Below, piece by piece: positions 26,201 to 37,087 of a stretch of 64,000 nt of DNA. A model generated the notes under the pieces. That model was not told the DNA's origin, ran no database searches, and saw only the letters and a program-made list of their open reading frames with translations. Location of the stretch: positions 16,567,001 through 16,631,000 of the forward strand of contig OX387202.1 of the NCBI GenBank assembly GCA_947561715.1, read 5' to 3'. How positions within the stretch are numbered: position 1 is the first letter of the stretch; the number at the start of each line of letters is the position of its first letter. The DNA comes from Ascidia mentula. Lineage: Eukaryota > Chordata > Ascidiacea > Phlebobranchia > Ascidiidae. Both the position numbers and the translations under genes were made by a program.

Positions 26201-29200
26201 GAGGACCACTGTTCTACATCATTTTACAGGCCAATAAGTTCACTTTTTTTGTTCGCAGAAACTTTCCCATCATAATATCCTTTGGCATTCCGATGGTTAC
26301 AGTTCTTTACATTTTGGTCAACGTCGCCTACTTTACTGTAATGACTCCGACCGAAATCATGAACTCCAACGCTGTTGCAATTGTAAGTATTATCCCAACC
26401 TCTATAGTGGAACCCGTGACATTGTTTAAAATGTGTCTTTTCTTTTTCAGACGTTTGGTGACCGTGTGTTTGGCCCAGCTAGTTTTTTGGTGCCGGTAGC
26501 GGTTGCTTGCTCAACATTCGGCGCCGCCAATGGAAGCGCCTTCACAGCAGGGAGGTAAACTCGGGTTTTCCTTTGATCAAATAAAAATTGCCAAATGTTT
26601 ATTTACCCACTTTAACCACCAAGCTGAAAAATTTAATCTCAGAGCCTAATTTCCACGCAGATTGCCACAAGTGATACGTCATGCGTAATTTGACAAAATT
26701 AAACAAACTTTTGTTTTCGCAAGTCCACACTTTGTCACTTTTTAGTCGCTTATTACAACAAAACGCCATGACAAAGCAAATACGACTCAAGTATTTTTAG
26801 AACAGGCCAGCATGGCCAGGTCGCCGTGGACTGTGTCGTCTGGCACGATATCCTGATTGCGTCACAACCAACACTTGTGTTTAACAAGCAAATATTTTTG
26901 AACAGACTGACGTATGCAGCAGGACGAAATGGCCACACCTTGCAGCTCTTTTCCTACATCAGCGTCACGAGACTAACTCCATCACCAGCACTAATTTTTA
27001 ACGTAAGTAATACGTTGATTCCGAAATTCACTGTGAAAAAAAAAGTTATAATCAGTATGTTAAACGACACTCAACACCAAGAGTCGATCTTGTTTACAAA
27101 ATGTCCTGGAATTGTTGAATTTACTCTTATACCTATGTGATTTATACTATGAGGTGTCGCAAAGCAGCGATGGTTAAAAAAAACGGTTAACATGATACAT
27201 ACAAAAACATGTTCGGCGCGCGTCGTTATTAACATATTACCATATTAGCTTAGCTTGTAAACTGGCAGACTGGGTTAAAAACGTCGACGACCCCAAGTTT
27301 CCAGAGCAGTAATCATAACCTGAAGGCGAAATCAAACAAATATGAGTGTGGTTAAGTTTCGCAAACAATCTTCGACTTAGTTTCACAATCGAGGTGCTAC
27401 CGTGTATATTTCAGTCCTTCATCGCACTTCTGATGATTCTTCCCGACGCCGCCAACTTTTCTACTCTGATCGACTACTTCACATTTGCTTCGTGGATATT
27501 CTACGGTCTCACCTTTCTCTCCGTGATCGTGTTGAGAATCAGGAAACCGCACTGGGAGAGACCGTTTAGGGTAAGTCGGTAATATTTCCAACAAAAAACA
27601 TTTTTGGGAAGTAGTTATATAAGTCATTTGTATATGCGCAAAAAAGCCATAATATTGGAGAGCTGCAGACAGGGTGCACACACGCACTGTTTCGACCTGT
27701 AAGGTCTTATCAGTGCAGCTGTTGACAGTGGCACTGCGTTAGATTTTACACTAGCGGGCACACTAATTTCCACTTTGTGGTACCTTTCGGTCAAGGTCGA
27801 TCCGTTGGGTACCCTATACTGAGTACCAAGTCATTTGTCTTATACAATTTGTTAAAAAATCAGATACCAAGTCTTTTTTGCCCATAAGACTGTTGGTAAA
27901 TTGCTTTACACATTTTAAGAGTTCTATTGGAGAAAGTAGGTTTGATCCAGGGTGATGATTGCATAACACTGCTGCTTTATTTGACCAGCATTTCGTGCAA
28001 GAGAGTAGGCTATAGTCTGCATTGTAAATAACATTGACGAAATAATTCGTAGCATCTAACAAGTTATTTCACGTATTATTCCTCATAGTCAAGCCCCAAA
28101 GGTCGGCTCTGTACTTGTATTCCCCCGATTTGTATGTTTATGTCTAATATCGAATCGTACGCTTTTCCCAACATGATTTATGAAATAGTTGATCAATTCA
28201 TGTGGTTCCCAAGCACGAACACTTATTGCCAATCAAGTATACCTTCGAGAGTCTTACTGACAAACAGAGTGCTGTTCAACAGGCATTGTATTATAGTGTG
28301 ATGTTAAAGGGCTAATATTGAATTACGTGTTTGAACTAGCCGCGATACTATGGCATACATAGGTTGGTTAATCAATGTCAAACATCACAAGGCAAGTATT
28401 CTTGCGAAGGATGTTGTAATGCATGAAGTTAATAATTTCAAAACAGACAACCTGGACGCAAAAGAAAAAGCCTAAAACAGATTATTTTTTGGAACACGAT
28501 CAGTTGCTGTGAGTTAAGTCTTTACCAAAACGCAATTTTTTCTTGCAGGTCTTCATTTTAATTCCGGCCATTTGCTTCATCGCTTCACTTTATCTCATCG
28601 TGGCTCCCATCATAGAACAACCATCTCTTGCTTACCTCTACGCCGGCATCTTCATATTGGCAGGATTAATCTTCTATTTTCCATTTGTCTACTTCAAGAA
28701 AATTCCACCATTCATGGGTAATGTTTTGGTTTTGTCATCAACAACGTGCTGGTTTTATTTAACCTTTTATTTGTCATGGTTTTTTAGGAGTGTGTGGATT
28801 TGATTCGTGTCTGATTGCATTGATATATTTTAATGCAAATCCATATATAGCCTACATAACTGGAAATGCTGTGTTAGTTGGAAATCTTAAACTCGTCCCG
28901 CTATAAGTTGCTAGCTTTAGCATTGTAGGCAATCAAACGTAAATCAGATGTAAAAGCGTGGCAAACTACAGTAGGGGTTCTCGCTTTTGGCAAAATATCA
29001 ACTTTCGACTGCATCTTGGTCTAAGCTTAGGTACAAATTAGAGTACTGTAAAACAAGCCTATTACAGGAGTAAAAATGGCAAAATAGGTTTAATGTGTAC
29101 CTGGCTTTACATCCGGCCCCAAAACTCGCCCAATATTGTGTCTGCGTTAATTGCTCTAGGCCTGGGACGAAAAGTAATTTTTATTATTTAATTGGTTCCA

Positions 29201-29359
29201 GACCCACTTACATACTTCTTCCAAGAAGTTCTTGAAGTTGTTCCTCCTCCAGAAGTCCTTGACGAAGATGAGCTGATGAAGATGAAGGAGAAGGGAGAGG
29301 ATTTGAAAGAAACGGAAGATCAAGATCAAGGAAACGATAACAAGTCTTTCGCATTTTGA
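23283..29359 (+). CDS. SLC7A9: b(0,+)AT-type amino-acid transporter light chain
   Basis: Eleven exons, phases consistent, 520 residues: 23283-23375, 24027-24174, 24709-24951, 25417-25642, 25932-25976, 26259-26382, 26451-26554, 26906-27002, 27415-27570, 28549-28717, 29202-29359. TM1 has [10 protein letters not shown] (GSGIF at 47-51). Further matches to human b(0,+)AT are [19 protein letters not shown] (Cys about 146, expected to bond the rBAT/SLC3A1 heavy chain), [52 protein letters not shown] and [18 protein letters not shown]. The C-terminus keeps [10 protein letters not shown], the VVPP region known in this family to matter for exit from the ER, then adds an acidic tail. The expected role is exchange of cystine and dibasic for neutral amino acids at an apical membrane. 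AATAAA signals lie at 29465-29470 and 29525-29530. Confidence 0.93.
25996..26211. repeat. Short non-autonomous hAT-like MITE in an SLC7A9 intron
   Basis: The left end CAGTGGTTCTCAACC (from 25996) and the right end, read inversely as CAGTGGTCCTCAA (to 26211), are typical hAT-type termini. The unit is 216 bp. The flanking 8-mers do not match well, so the target duplication is not confirmed. Similar terminal motifs appear singly near 953, 1574, 7527, 12395 and 19283. Confidence 0.6.
27661..27720 (-). ncRNA. Hammerhead ribozyme motif, type I, near-intact
   Basis: Read on the minus strand, 60 nt fold into all three hammerhead helices. Stem I is AGCUGCA (27720-27714) with UGCAGCU (27667-27661), 7 bp. 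The core CUGAUAA (27713-27707) differs from CUGAUGA at one position. Stem II is GACCU/AGGUC with loop UAC. GAAA is at 27693-27690. Stem III is ACAG with CUGU, extended by UGC/GCA. The expected cleavage site follows the GUC ending at 27668. The motif lies in the intron of SLC7A9 between exons 9 and 10, antisense to the gene. Sister copies at 33399-33450 and 16866-16922 carry different defects, so the family consensus has a perfect core. Confidence 0.75.
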
Positions 29360-30121
29360 CTTTAATTTTTTTGCGTGCAAGTCTTCGATTGTTTGTCACC
29401 AAAGCCCATTTGAACAAAGCACAAATCAATTCCAGTCTGCATAGTTTACTGCTGCCAGGACGTTAATAAATCATTTCTGATTTTATTTGTTCGCTTTCGA
29501 ATTTCTTGCTGTCATCTATTTTGTAATAAAAGTAATTCGAAACCAATTTTTATTCGCCAGGTGGAAAAATTAGTGCAATATGACGTTTTTCTAATTCTTC
29601 GTTTAATAAGAGATACTGGTAAATATACATACTATTGCTAACCCAATAAAAAGATCTTTTGCTATATTTAAAAAATATTACCAAGAAATCAGCCATATAT
29701 CCAATGAGGAAAAGGAAAGGGAAACCCCCAACAATCAATATATCCAATGAGGGCAATATATATTACCGCAAAATTATTTGTGCCTTGTAACTTGTGGTTT
29801 GTGCAGTTGTTGATCGAAATACTTTTTCTTGCAAAAAACTAATCAACGTTAAATTGATGTATATTGTGTTTAATCTTTTTCTTACATTTTAATTTCACCA
29901 AAGAGTTGTCACACACAAGAAATGATACAGCAGTCGTACATTTACAGCGATAAAATGTAATGAAATAAATCTTCAGAAGGAACGCATGTGCAAATGTAAA
30001 TGTTTGCAACTACGTTTTTTATATAGCACCTTATTTGCAATATTCTTGGTTTTGTCAGTTATTTCGTTTAGTAAACGCAGTGCATTCTATTGCTAGGAAA
30101 ACGTTAAGTGTAGGAGTAACA
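29360..30121. other. Spacer between SLC7A9 and TBL3
   Basis: It holds the 3' UTR of SLC7A9 with its AATAAA signals and the TBL3 promoter or leader. A 13-bp direct repeat, ATATCCAATGAGG, occurs near 29697 and 29742. No gene seen. Confidence 0.5.
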
Positions 30122-32515
30122 ATGCCGGTAAAAAACGTTACCGTTAAAGCCAAAAACAAGCTCAAGGCGTCTGAGAAATTGAAACTGAAGTCCAACTATG
30201 CTGTACAAAAAGTGTTCAAGCCGTTTTACACAGGAGGTGCGGTTGCCGTTGACAACCAAGGTGACTTCGTATTCTGTACATGCGGTGATAAAGTGTTCGC
30301 TGTAAGCACAACGTCTGGATTGGCCGAAAAATCATTGCCACACGAAGGCGATGACGTTACCAGCTTTGAAGTTAGCCCTGATGGTTCGTGCATTGTCACA
30401 GCAACAAGGTCCCTGCTGCTTAAACAATGGAAGTGGCCTGAAACTCAATGTGTACGCACTTGGAAGGCAATACACATTGCACCTGTATTGACACTTTGCT
30501 TTGACAACACTTCAACACTTTTGGCTTCTGGAAGTAGCGACAACACCATCAAGGTTTGGGACTTGATACGACAGTACTGCACGCACAATTTCCGTGGCAT
30601 CCCTGGTGTCGTAAGTTGCCTGTGTTTCCACCCCAAGGACTTGAAACTTTATTGTTCTGGTAATGACTATGTGATTAAAGTGTGGGATTTGAATACAAGC
30701 AAGTGTGTTGGGGCCTTGGAAAGTCACGTGAGTGCTGTTACATCTCTGAAATTTCCCAGTGACGACTTGATGGTTAGCTCTGGCAGGGACAGTGTCGTGA
30801 ACTTTTGGAATATTGCCGAAGATGCAGGCAAACCTATGAAAACCATCCCTGTTTTTGAAACAGTGGAAGACCTAATCTGTTTGCCAGGTGAGGAAATGTC
30901 TGAAGACTCTGAAGTAGAGGATTTCAAATTTCTTACATTTGGTAATAGAGGTGTTGTAAGGCAATGGCACAGTAAATCTGGAAAGTGTGTTAGCAATGAT
31001 GAGGACACTGATTCTGAGGAGTCATTTGGATATGTACATGCTAAGCTAATGCCAGATGGAAAAAGTGTTATGGCTGTTACCAGTGACCATAACTTTGATT
31101 TCATTTTCGTTGAGGATTTGAAAACTCACAAACACTTTGTGGGGTACAATGACGAGGTTCTAGATGTGAAGATGTTTGGTGAAAATGAAGAGTTTCTTAT
31201 TGTATCAACCAACAGTCCAAAAATCAAAGTGTTTAACATTGAAACTTCGGCATGTCAGCTTTTAAAGGGACACAAAGACACTGTTTTGGCGTTGGATGTG
31301 TTTAAGAACCAGCTTTATTTTGCCAGCTGCTCTAAGGACCAAACTGTCAGGCTATGGAAGATGAACAAAAATACCAATGTAGTTTCTTGTGTTGCTGTCG
31401 GGCAAGGTCACACACACACTGTGGAGTCACTGGCTTGCTGCAAACAAAAAATGAATTTTTGTATTACTGGGAGTGAGGACCATACTCTAAAAGTTTGGTC
31501 CATTATCAAAACAGAAGATGGTTCGAGCGTTGAATTGACTGTCCAACACACCATTCTTGCACATACCAAAGATATCAACTCAGTCGCAGTCAGTCCCAAT
31601 GACAAACTAATTGCAAGTGGTTCACAAGACAAACTGGCGAAGTTGTGGACTGTGGAAGATGGGCAGAATATTGGCACATTCCGTGGCCACAAGCGCGGTA
31701 TATGGTGTGTTCAGTTTAGCCCCATGGACCAGGTTTTGGCCTCTAGCTCTGCAGATGGTACCATCAAACTTTGGGGTCTGTCTGATTTTTCTTGTTTAAA
31801 GACTTTGGAAGGCCACGACTGCTCAGTCTTAAAACTCTGCTTTATAGTCAAGGGAACTCAAATTTTAAGCTGTGGTTCTGATGGTCTGCTGAAACTTTGG
31901 ACAGTAAAAAGTTCGGAGTGCAATAAGACTCTCGATGAGCATTCTGACAAGATTTGGACACTTACTACAAGCCGGAACAGTGAAAATGTGGTGACCGGAT
32001 CTGCAGATTCCACTATCGTCCTATGGGAAGATGTCACAGAAAAAGAAAAAGAAGAAGAGTATCAGAAACAAGAGGACAGCATCATACAATACCAGGAGCT
32101 ACAAAACCTTCTCCAGGAGAAAAATTACAAGCAGGCTTTGACCAAAGCAATTTTGCTGCAACACCCATTCACAGCACTTAACGTTGTAAGGGAGATTTTG
32201 TGGCAGACTGGCGGGATGCAAATTTTGGAAGAAATTATAGCCAAGCAGAATTTGGACAGAAAACACACTCTTTTAAATTTTGCTGTGTCCTGGAACACAA
32301 ACTCTCGTAACTGTCACGAAGCCCAGGCGGTTCTTAATGTAGTGTTATCATCAACACATCCAAGGGATATAGAAAACTTTCATGATTCTCAAAAAATCAT
32401 TGAAGCCTTATTGCCATACAGCGAACGGCATTATCAACGCATGAATAAGATTTCGCAGCAAGCAACTTTTGTTGATTACACCTTTCAGCTGATGAAATTG
32501 ACCATCAACGAATAA
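30122..32515 (+). CDS. TBL3: TBL3/UTP13, WD40 protein of the SSU processome
   Basis: A single uninterrupted exon of 797 residues. I start at ATG 30122 (MPVKNVTVK); an upstream in-frame extension from 30035 shows no family resemblance. Two tandem WD40 propellers are evident, with repeats such as SGSSDNTIKVWDL, SGNDYVIKVWDLNTSKC, ASCSKDQTVRLWKM, ASGSQDKLAKLWTV and ASSSADGTIKLWGL. The C-terminal helical Utp13 domain follows, with LQNLLQEKNYKQAL and WNTNSRNCHEAQAVL almost as in human TBL3. Length and order match human TBL3 (about 800 residues). As part of the UTP-B complex it helps assemble the small-subunit processome in the nucleolus for 18S rRNA maturation. It ends only 180 bp before ATPAF2 and appears to share a transcript with it. 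The lack of introns contrasts with most neighbours. Confidence 0.97.
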   Translation: MPVKNVTVKAKNKLKASEKLKLKSNYAVQKVFKPFYTGGAVAVDNQGDFVFCTCGDKVFAVSTTSGLAEKSLPHEGDDVTSFEVSPDGSCIVTATRSLLLKQWKWPETQCVRTWKAIHIAPVLTLCFDNTSTLLASGSSDNTIKVWDLIRQYCTHNFRGIPGVVSCLCFHPKDLKLYCSGNDYVIKVWDLNTSKCVGALESHVSAVTSLKFPSDDLMVSSGRDSVVNFWNIAEDAGKPMKTIPVFETVEDLICLPGEEMSEDSEVEDFKFLTFGNRGVVRQWHSKSGKCVSNDEDTDSEESFGYVHAKLMPDGKSVMAVTSDHNFDFIFVEDLKTHKHFVGYNDEVLDVKMFGENEEFLIVSTNSPKIKVFNIETSACQLLKGHKDTVLALDVFKNQLYFASCSKDQTVRLWKMNKNTNVVSCVAVGQGHTHTVESLACCKQKMNFCITGSEDHTLKVWSIIKTEDGSSVELTVQHTILAHTKDINSVAVSPNDKLIASGSQDKLAKLWTVEDGQNIGTFRGHKRGIWCVQFSPMDQVLASSSADGTIKLWGLSDFSCLKTLEGHDCSVLKLCFIVKGTQILSCGSDGLLKLWTVKSSECNKTLDEHSDKIWTLTTSRNSENVVTGSADSTIVLWEDVTEKEKEEEYQKQEDSIIQYQELQNLLQEKNYKQALTKAILLQHPFTALNVVREILWQTGGMQILEEIIAKQNLDRKHTLLNFAVSWNTNSRNCHEAQAVLNVVLSSTHPRDIENFHDSQKIIEALLPYSERHYQRMNKISQQATFVDYTFQLMKLTINE

Positions 32516-32671
32516 GTCCTGTTCAGTGTGTTTTCAATTTAAAACTGTTTTCAAAATACCTAATTTTGGTGTGTAAAGTCAATCATGGTAGAAATACTTA
32601 TGTTTCATGCAATGATTTTGCTTTAGTTTTCCCATTGCTATTTTTTGTGCTGATATGAAACTGCAAAAACG

Positions 32672-32692
32672 TTTTTTCTTCCTATTTCCAGA
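32672..32692 (+). promoter_or_regulatory. Probable trans-splice acceptor in front of ATPAF2
   Basis: A pyrimidine tract ends in TTTCCAG, with the AG at 32690-32691 only four bases before the ATPAF2 ATG at 32696. No AATAAA was seen between the TBL3 stop and here. A strong 3' splice site with no upstream exon of its own, behind a same-strand gene, is the layout of spliced-leader operons in tunicates. Confidence 0.55.
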
Positions 32693-32695
32693 GCT

Positions 32696-34927
32696 ATGAC
32701 AATGAGTAAAATATTGTGTAAGAGATTTTTGTTATCCAGTAATGTTGGAAACAAACCCAGTTGGACAAAGTTTGTGCGATATTTATCGGGTAAGTTGTAT
32801 TAATTGTGAAAGTGTGCATGTGAATATTGGAGTTTTTTTTGTGTTCAGACAGAAGGAAGTTTTATGAAGAAGCGAGAATATGTCATAGCAATGGTAAGTT
32901 TCAACAGAAGTAGTTGTGTGAGTTTTTATTTTGTTCAAGAGCTCTTTTTTTAAATTTCAATAATTATTATTTATAGCATAATTATAATTGAAAATTTATT
33001 TAAGTTAAGTGAAAGCTTAATCAAACTTTTTTAATAAAGACACTAATATTAATCTGCATATATAAAACAATAGATGTGCTTAAGTTAATACACAATACAA
33101 TTTAATGCTTGACCCTTTACTATTATACATAGGTGGCTTCGAGATTAATCTTGACGACCGCAAATTGAGAACTCCATTAGGAAAGATCGTAAAAGTCCCG
33201 AATGAAGGCCTAGCGCATGCTGTGTCTGTTGAGTGGAATCAACAGACAGATGTCATTAAATCACAACTCATGCCTTTGGTAAAGATATACCTTGTGTAAA
33301 AAAAACTTTTTTTATTCATTTTGTGGAATAAAACCTAAGTTTATGGAAAATTGTAAGTAATGATAGAAAAATGATAAATATTTCTACTAAATTGAGTAAG
33401 CTGCAGACAGATGGGCACTGTTTTGACCTAAAGGTCTCATCAGTGCATTATTGGCTCCACTTTGCTTTTTTCTACTAAATTTGCTTTTTTTAGACTGCAT
33501 TGTGCTACGAAGCCATGGACTGCTCTACCAACAGAAACCATGATGTCATTGCTGCCTCTGCCCTTAAATTTCTGCATACAGACACTGTGCTGTAAGTTGT
33601 GTGTGGTTGTGTGCTTTCATTTACTACTGTTGTAACCATAATGTAATTACAGATTTTTGTGTGAAAGTTTGGATCTTTCAAAAACAGTGGCTCTGTCTTT
33701 AAATTATAAAATTTCAACTCAATGCAGTCCTAGTTTTGTAAAAATTTAATTATTTCCACCCTTTTGTATTTTTCATGCCACACATACACAGGTTTCATAT
33801 GGATGATCCTCCAGATTTGGCAAAGTTGCAAAAAGAAAAGTGGTCAAGTTTGGTGAACACTTTCAATGAGAGGCATTCAGTCCAAATAGAACACACCACA
33901 GGGTTTGGAAAACCAAACATCAGTGACAACGCTATTCCCACTTTAACCAATCACCTCAAATCCTTTAACTTGTGGAGTTTAGTAGGTAAGTCATTTTATT
34001 GTACTTGGTTGTTTGTATTTGCAAAAATGTTTTGCTCTTAAGAGAAGTGATTCCACTGACTTCTGTAAGGTAGCGGTCGCCAAAATATGTCCTATGAGTT
34101 TAAAAAACACACTTTATTTAAAGTCAATATTTACAGGTGCTCTATATTAGACCGGAAAATTCCTGTCTTCGTGCAAACGTTTATTTGTCTTTGCAGGAAT
34201 TGAGAAGATGATAAACGTTCTAAAATCTGTCGTTATTCCTCTTCTGTTGATTGATCGCACTCTGTCAGTTGAGGAGGCGGTCAGTCTGTCTCGACTCGAA
34301 CAAGAATTCCAGGTAAGGCCGTGTAATATATAATCAGGTAGCGTTTCCACGCTTTTACAAAATCGCTGAATTAACGAAACTCGCGAAAGGTCGTTTTCAC
34401 ACACAAAACTTTTCACTGACTTTACGCGGAGGAATATCAAACAACTCTTACCCGAATGACTTGTACTCATGCCCGAGTTTGTCGCGACAAGGTGCGATTG
34501 CGAGTGACGTGACGCGTTGTTGTTAGGCACATGACGCGTTGTTATCAGGAGACAGTTTTTTTTGGTAGAGCAGCAGCAGAGATCGTAATTGGTGCTAATA
34601 GTGCACAACGGGCGGGGTTCGAACCGTCAACCTTCGGTTTGGCTTGTAGTAGTACAAATTGTATAAATAAAACGTATGTTGCATAAATAGGTTGTGTTAA
34701 TGATATTTATTCGCTGCAATCTACACAAGATTCTAACCATGTACTGTATTTCGCATTGCTTCCACATATTTGTTGTACAGATATCGCAATGGGGCAACGT
34801 TGAGTGGTACCACGACGTTGAATTAGTCGAAACGCGCATGAAGACTTCGGCGTGCTCTCTGTTCGTGCAACTCTGCTCCGAAGAGTCGTCTGTACGCCAA
34901 TTGCACCGAGAAAAAATTAGCACATGA
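32696..34927 (+). CDS. ATPAF2: ATP12-type F1-ATPase assembly factor, mitochondrial
   Basis: Seven exons, phases consistent, 279 residues: 32696-32789, 32849-32893, 33133-33278, 33494-33591, 33792-33985, 34197-34312, 34781-34927. The N-terminus (MTMSKILCKRFLLSSN) is basic and lacks acids, as in a mitochondrial presequence. The ATP12 domain follows: FEINLDDRKLRTP, AVSVEWNQQTDVI, ALKFLHTDTVLFHMDDPPDL, LSVEEAVSLSRLEQEFQ and WGNVEWYHDVEL, all close to human ATPAF2 (289 residues). It chaperones the F1 alpha subunit during ATP-synthase assembly in the matrix. ATG 32702 is an alternative start. Confidence 0.96.
33399..33450 (-). ncRNA. Hammerhead ribozyme repeat, family 1, one core change
   Basis: Minus-strand copy in intron 3 of ATPAF2, antisense to the gene. 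It keeps an intact CUGAUGA, stem II GACCU/AGGUC, stem III CAG/CUG and the CUGUC cleavage side followed by UGCAGCU. GAAA has become AAAA, and stem I is reduced to UGCA/UGCA. It complements the 27661-27720 copy, whose GAAA is intact and whose CUGAUGA is changed. Confidence 0.65.
34555..34640. repeat. tRNA-like fragment, possible SINE remnant
   Basis: GGTAGAGCAG at about 34564 resembles a tRNA D-arm/A box, and GGGGTTCGAACC at about 34611 resembles a B box. The spacing is too long and the arms do not pair, so it is not a functional tRNA gene. It lies in the last intron of ATPAF2. Confidence 0.3.
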
Positions 34928-35919
34928 AAGTTTGGTTGAACTGTTCAACAAATTGGTTTGGTCACTTGTTGTTAAACATCTACTTGAAGTTTTTGTTGCA
35001 AATTTTATGTTCCCAAGCCTCCCAAGTAATGTTCCGCAAAGGTACTGCTTTGGCACTTTTTTTATCCTCTTCCGTACAGCTACCCCACGCGTTGTACTAC
35101 TAGGTATGCGTTTAAACCCGGTTCTGGTTACCTATTACAACAATTGCTCGCCAGTTTTAAATATTTATTTATTGCTTGCAAAATGAAAGTAGGCGACAAT
35201 CGCACAAAACAGTGATAAACCGGTTAGTGGTTATGGCATGATGCAAGAACTGGACAACGGAATTTCGAATTGCTGTATTTTGAGTTCATGTTTTTGCGAA
35301 CATTCTTATTGTCCGATTTTTTTCGATCGGCGAAGATTAGGAAAAACAACGCTCACATGCGAATTTGGGAAAATTTAAATAAATGAATTGAGATCATGTT
35401 CACAGTGAAGAATCTGGGACAAAACGGCACGAATGGCGTATTTCTATGCGTCGCCAATTAATTGGCTTTAATGGCGAAGTTTGGTAAACAGGGTTGCCAT
35501 ATGGAACCGAGATAGGAATTAGTGATCATGACATATTCCAGAAAAGTTCAACGTGGTGACCTTTTTTGGTCGAGAATTTCCAACAAAGTTGGGTGGCTGA
35601 GAAGCGGTGAAGGTCTGCATTTAACTTTGTGTGAGTCGAAAAATTTGGCTAAATATCTTTAAAATGTCAAAATTAGGACACCCAGTCACAAATTAGGACA
35701 TTTTTTTAATTAAAAACGGTGTGCAATACCACGTAACAGAAAAGCCGATTCTTTGAGATTTTGCAGACGAACACGGCTAACGTTTCTATTGTCCATCGGC
35801 GAACCGTGTCGAAAGCCTGTCAGCAACTTCCTCTTGCCAAAAGGTGATCAGCAGTCTAGGTGTTTCGCCAAATACCCTAAAATTTAAAAATCACATGATT
35901 GATACAAATAAGGAACGAA
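34928..35919. other. Spacer between ATPAF2 and an unnamed minus-strand gene
   Basis: The two genes converge here, so it should contain two 3' ends. Nothing else could be recognised; ORFs are short. Confidence 0.4.
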
Positions 35920-37087
35920 CTAAACTGAATTCATGAACTCTATTTTGTTAAAAAATATAAACTGACTTTCTCGCGCAAGCCACTTCTCTCTGACCGCTTG
36001 GGGCGCTCTCGGGTAGTAATTGTGATGAGGTTCATGCCATCTGTTGTTGTTGATAGATGGGGCCGTGAAGCAAACTTTACGACGATCTGGAACATAGGTT
36101 TCAATTGTCATTATATGGGCGTCAGCTTACTTTGCCAATAGCCTAGTTGCCTGAAACAGACGCCTAATTACACAGAAAAAAAAAATCGGTATGACAAAAA
36201 AACGAAAATGTCCAAGAAACACGTTTCAATTTTCATTACATAGGCGTTAGCGTATAGTCTAAATTGAAAACTACGGAGTAATTTTACAGAAAAAATCGGT
36301 CTTACACCAAACGAAAATGGCTAAAAGTTCTGGTTGTTAAACGCTCGCCGGCAAGACGTGAATACTTACGGGCAAACGGTGAACAGGCGTAACACTTTCT
36401 AGCAGTTCGAACGCGTGCAAAGGGCTCAGAACGATGATTTACTGTGACGGGTGCAGGAACATTTGTGAAGCCCCGCACAGGAGCAGATGCTGGTCTGATT
36501 GGCAAAAACTAAAGCATACAAGATTGCATTAACAAAGTTTAATTTTTGGATAAAACGAATTTTGGAACTGTATGTCTATAGTATAATACCAACGAACAAG
36601 AAGGCAACAGGAACGCAAAACTGTGCTTTTTTATAATTTGGGAGTAAAAACAGAAAAATAGACTTTCCCTGAAAAGTTGCTAAAACTAAAGAAATTACAA
36701 TGAACCATTTTTGCACATCTTACTAACTTTTTGCTCTCCCAGTTCAATGGTCTCTCTTTCCTTCCGTTCTATTTGATTTTGAAGCAAGGACGCTCTCCTC
36801 TGGTAAAACGTAGCGCTCCACGACCGTGCGTACCTTCGACCACTCGGCCGTTCACCCTCTATTTCAGCACCCTCTTGCGCACGCAATTCTTCGCGTAAAT
36901 CAGAGATACGACGCGTCGTGTTGCAGTTCTGCATTAGCCGCTCCCTCTCCAGTACTTGCAGCTTTAGTTTCAATGCTGCTGCTAGATGCTGGTTGACGGT
37001 GCTTGTCCGACGGTTGGAAGCGCTCATTGGACGCGACGAAGAACCAGAGTGAGACAAAGACGAAGGAGGTACAAATACTTCTGTCAT
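35920..37087 (-). CDS. Unidentified three-exon gene, basic coiled-coil protein
   Basis: Three exons, 36728-37087, 36370-36508 and 35920-36086, join in phase to give 221 residues; 37087 is the first ATG. The N-terminal third is Ser-rich (VPPSSLSHSGSSSRPMSASN). A charged helical part follows, likely coiled coil (LKLKLQVLERERL, ISDLREELRAQE, LLQNQIERKERETIEL). The C-terminal half is rich in Arg, Pro and Tyr (RPASAPVRG, RWHEPHHNYYPRAP). No signal peptide or membrane span. The clean splicing and the sustained composition support a real gene. I do not recognise the family; the RPASAP-type motifs and charged helix recall small ciliary or cytoskeletal proteins, but that is a guess. Confidence 0.65.

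Noticed and set aside
25988..26219. 8-bp target duplication around the MITE in SLC7A9
   Set aside because: The flanking 8-mers match at only about three of eight positions.
30035..30121. Upstream in-frame extension of TBL3 (29 codons)
   Set aside because: It has no counterpart in the TBL3 family, whose homology begins just after ATG 30122; it is more likely leader sequence.
34555..34640. Functional tRNA gene
   Set aside because: A- and B-box-like strings are present, but the spacing is too long and the T and acceptor arms do not pair.
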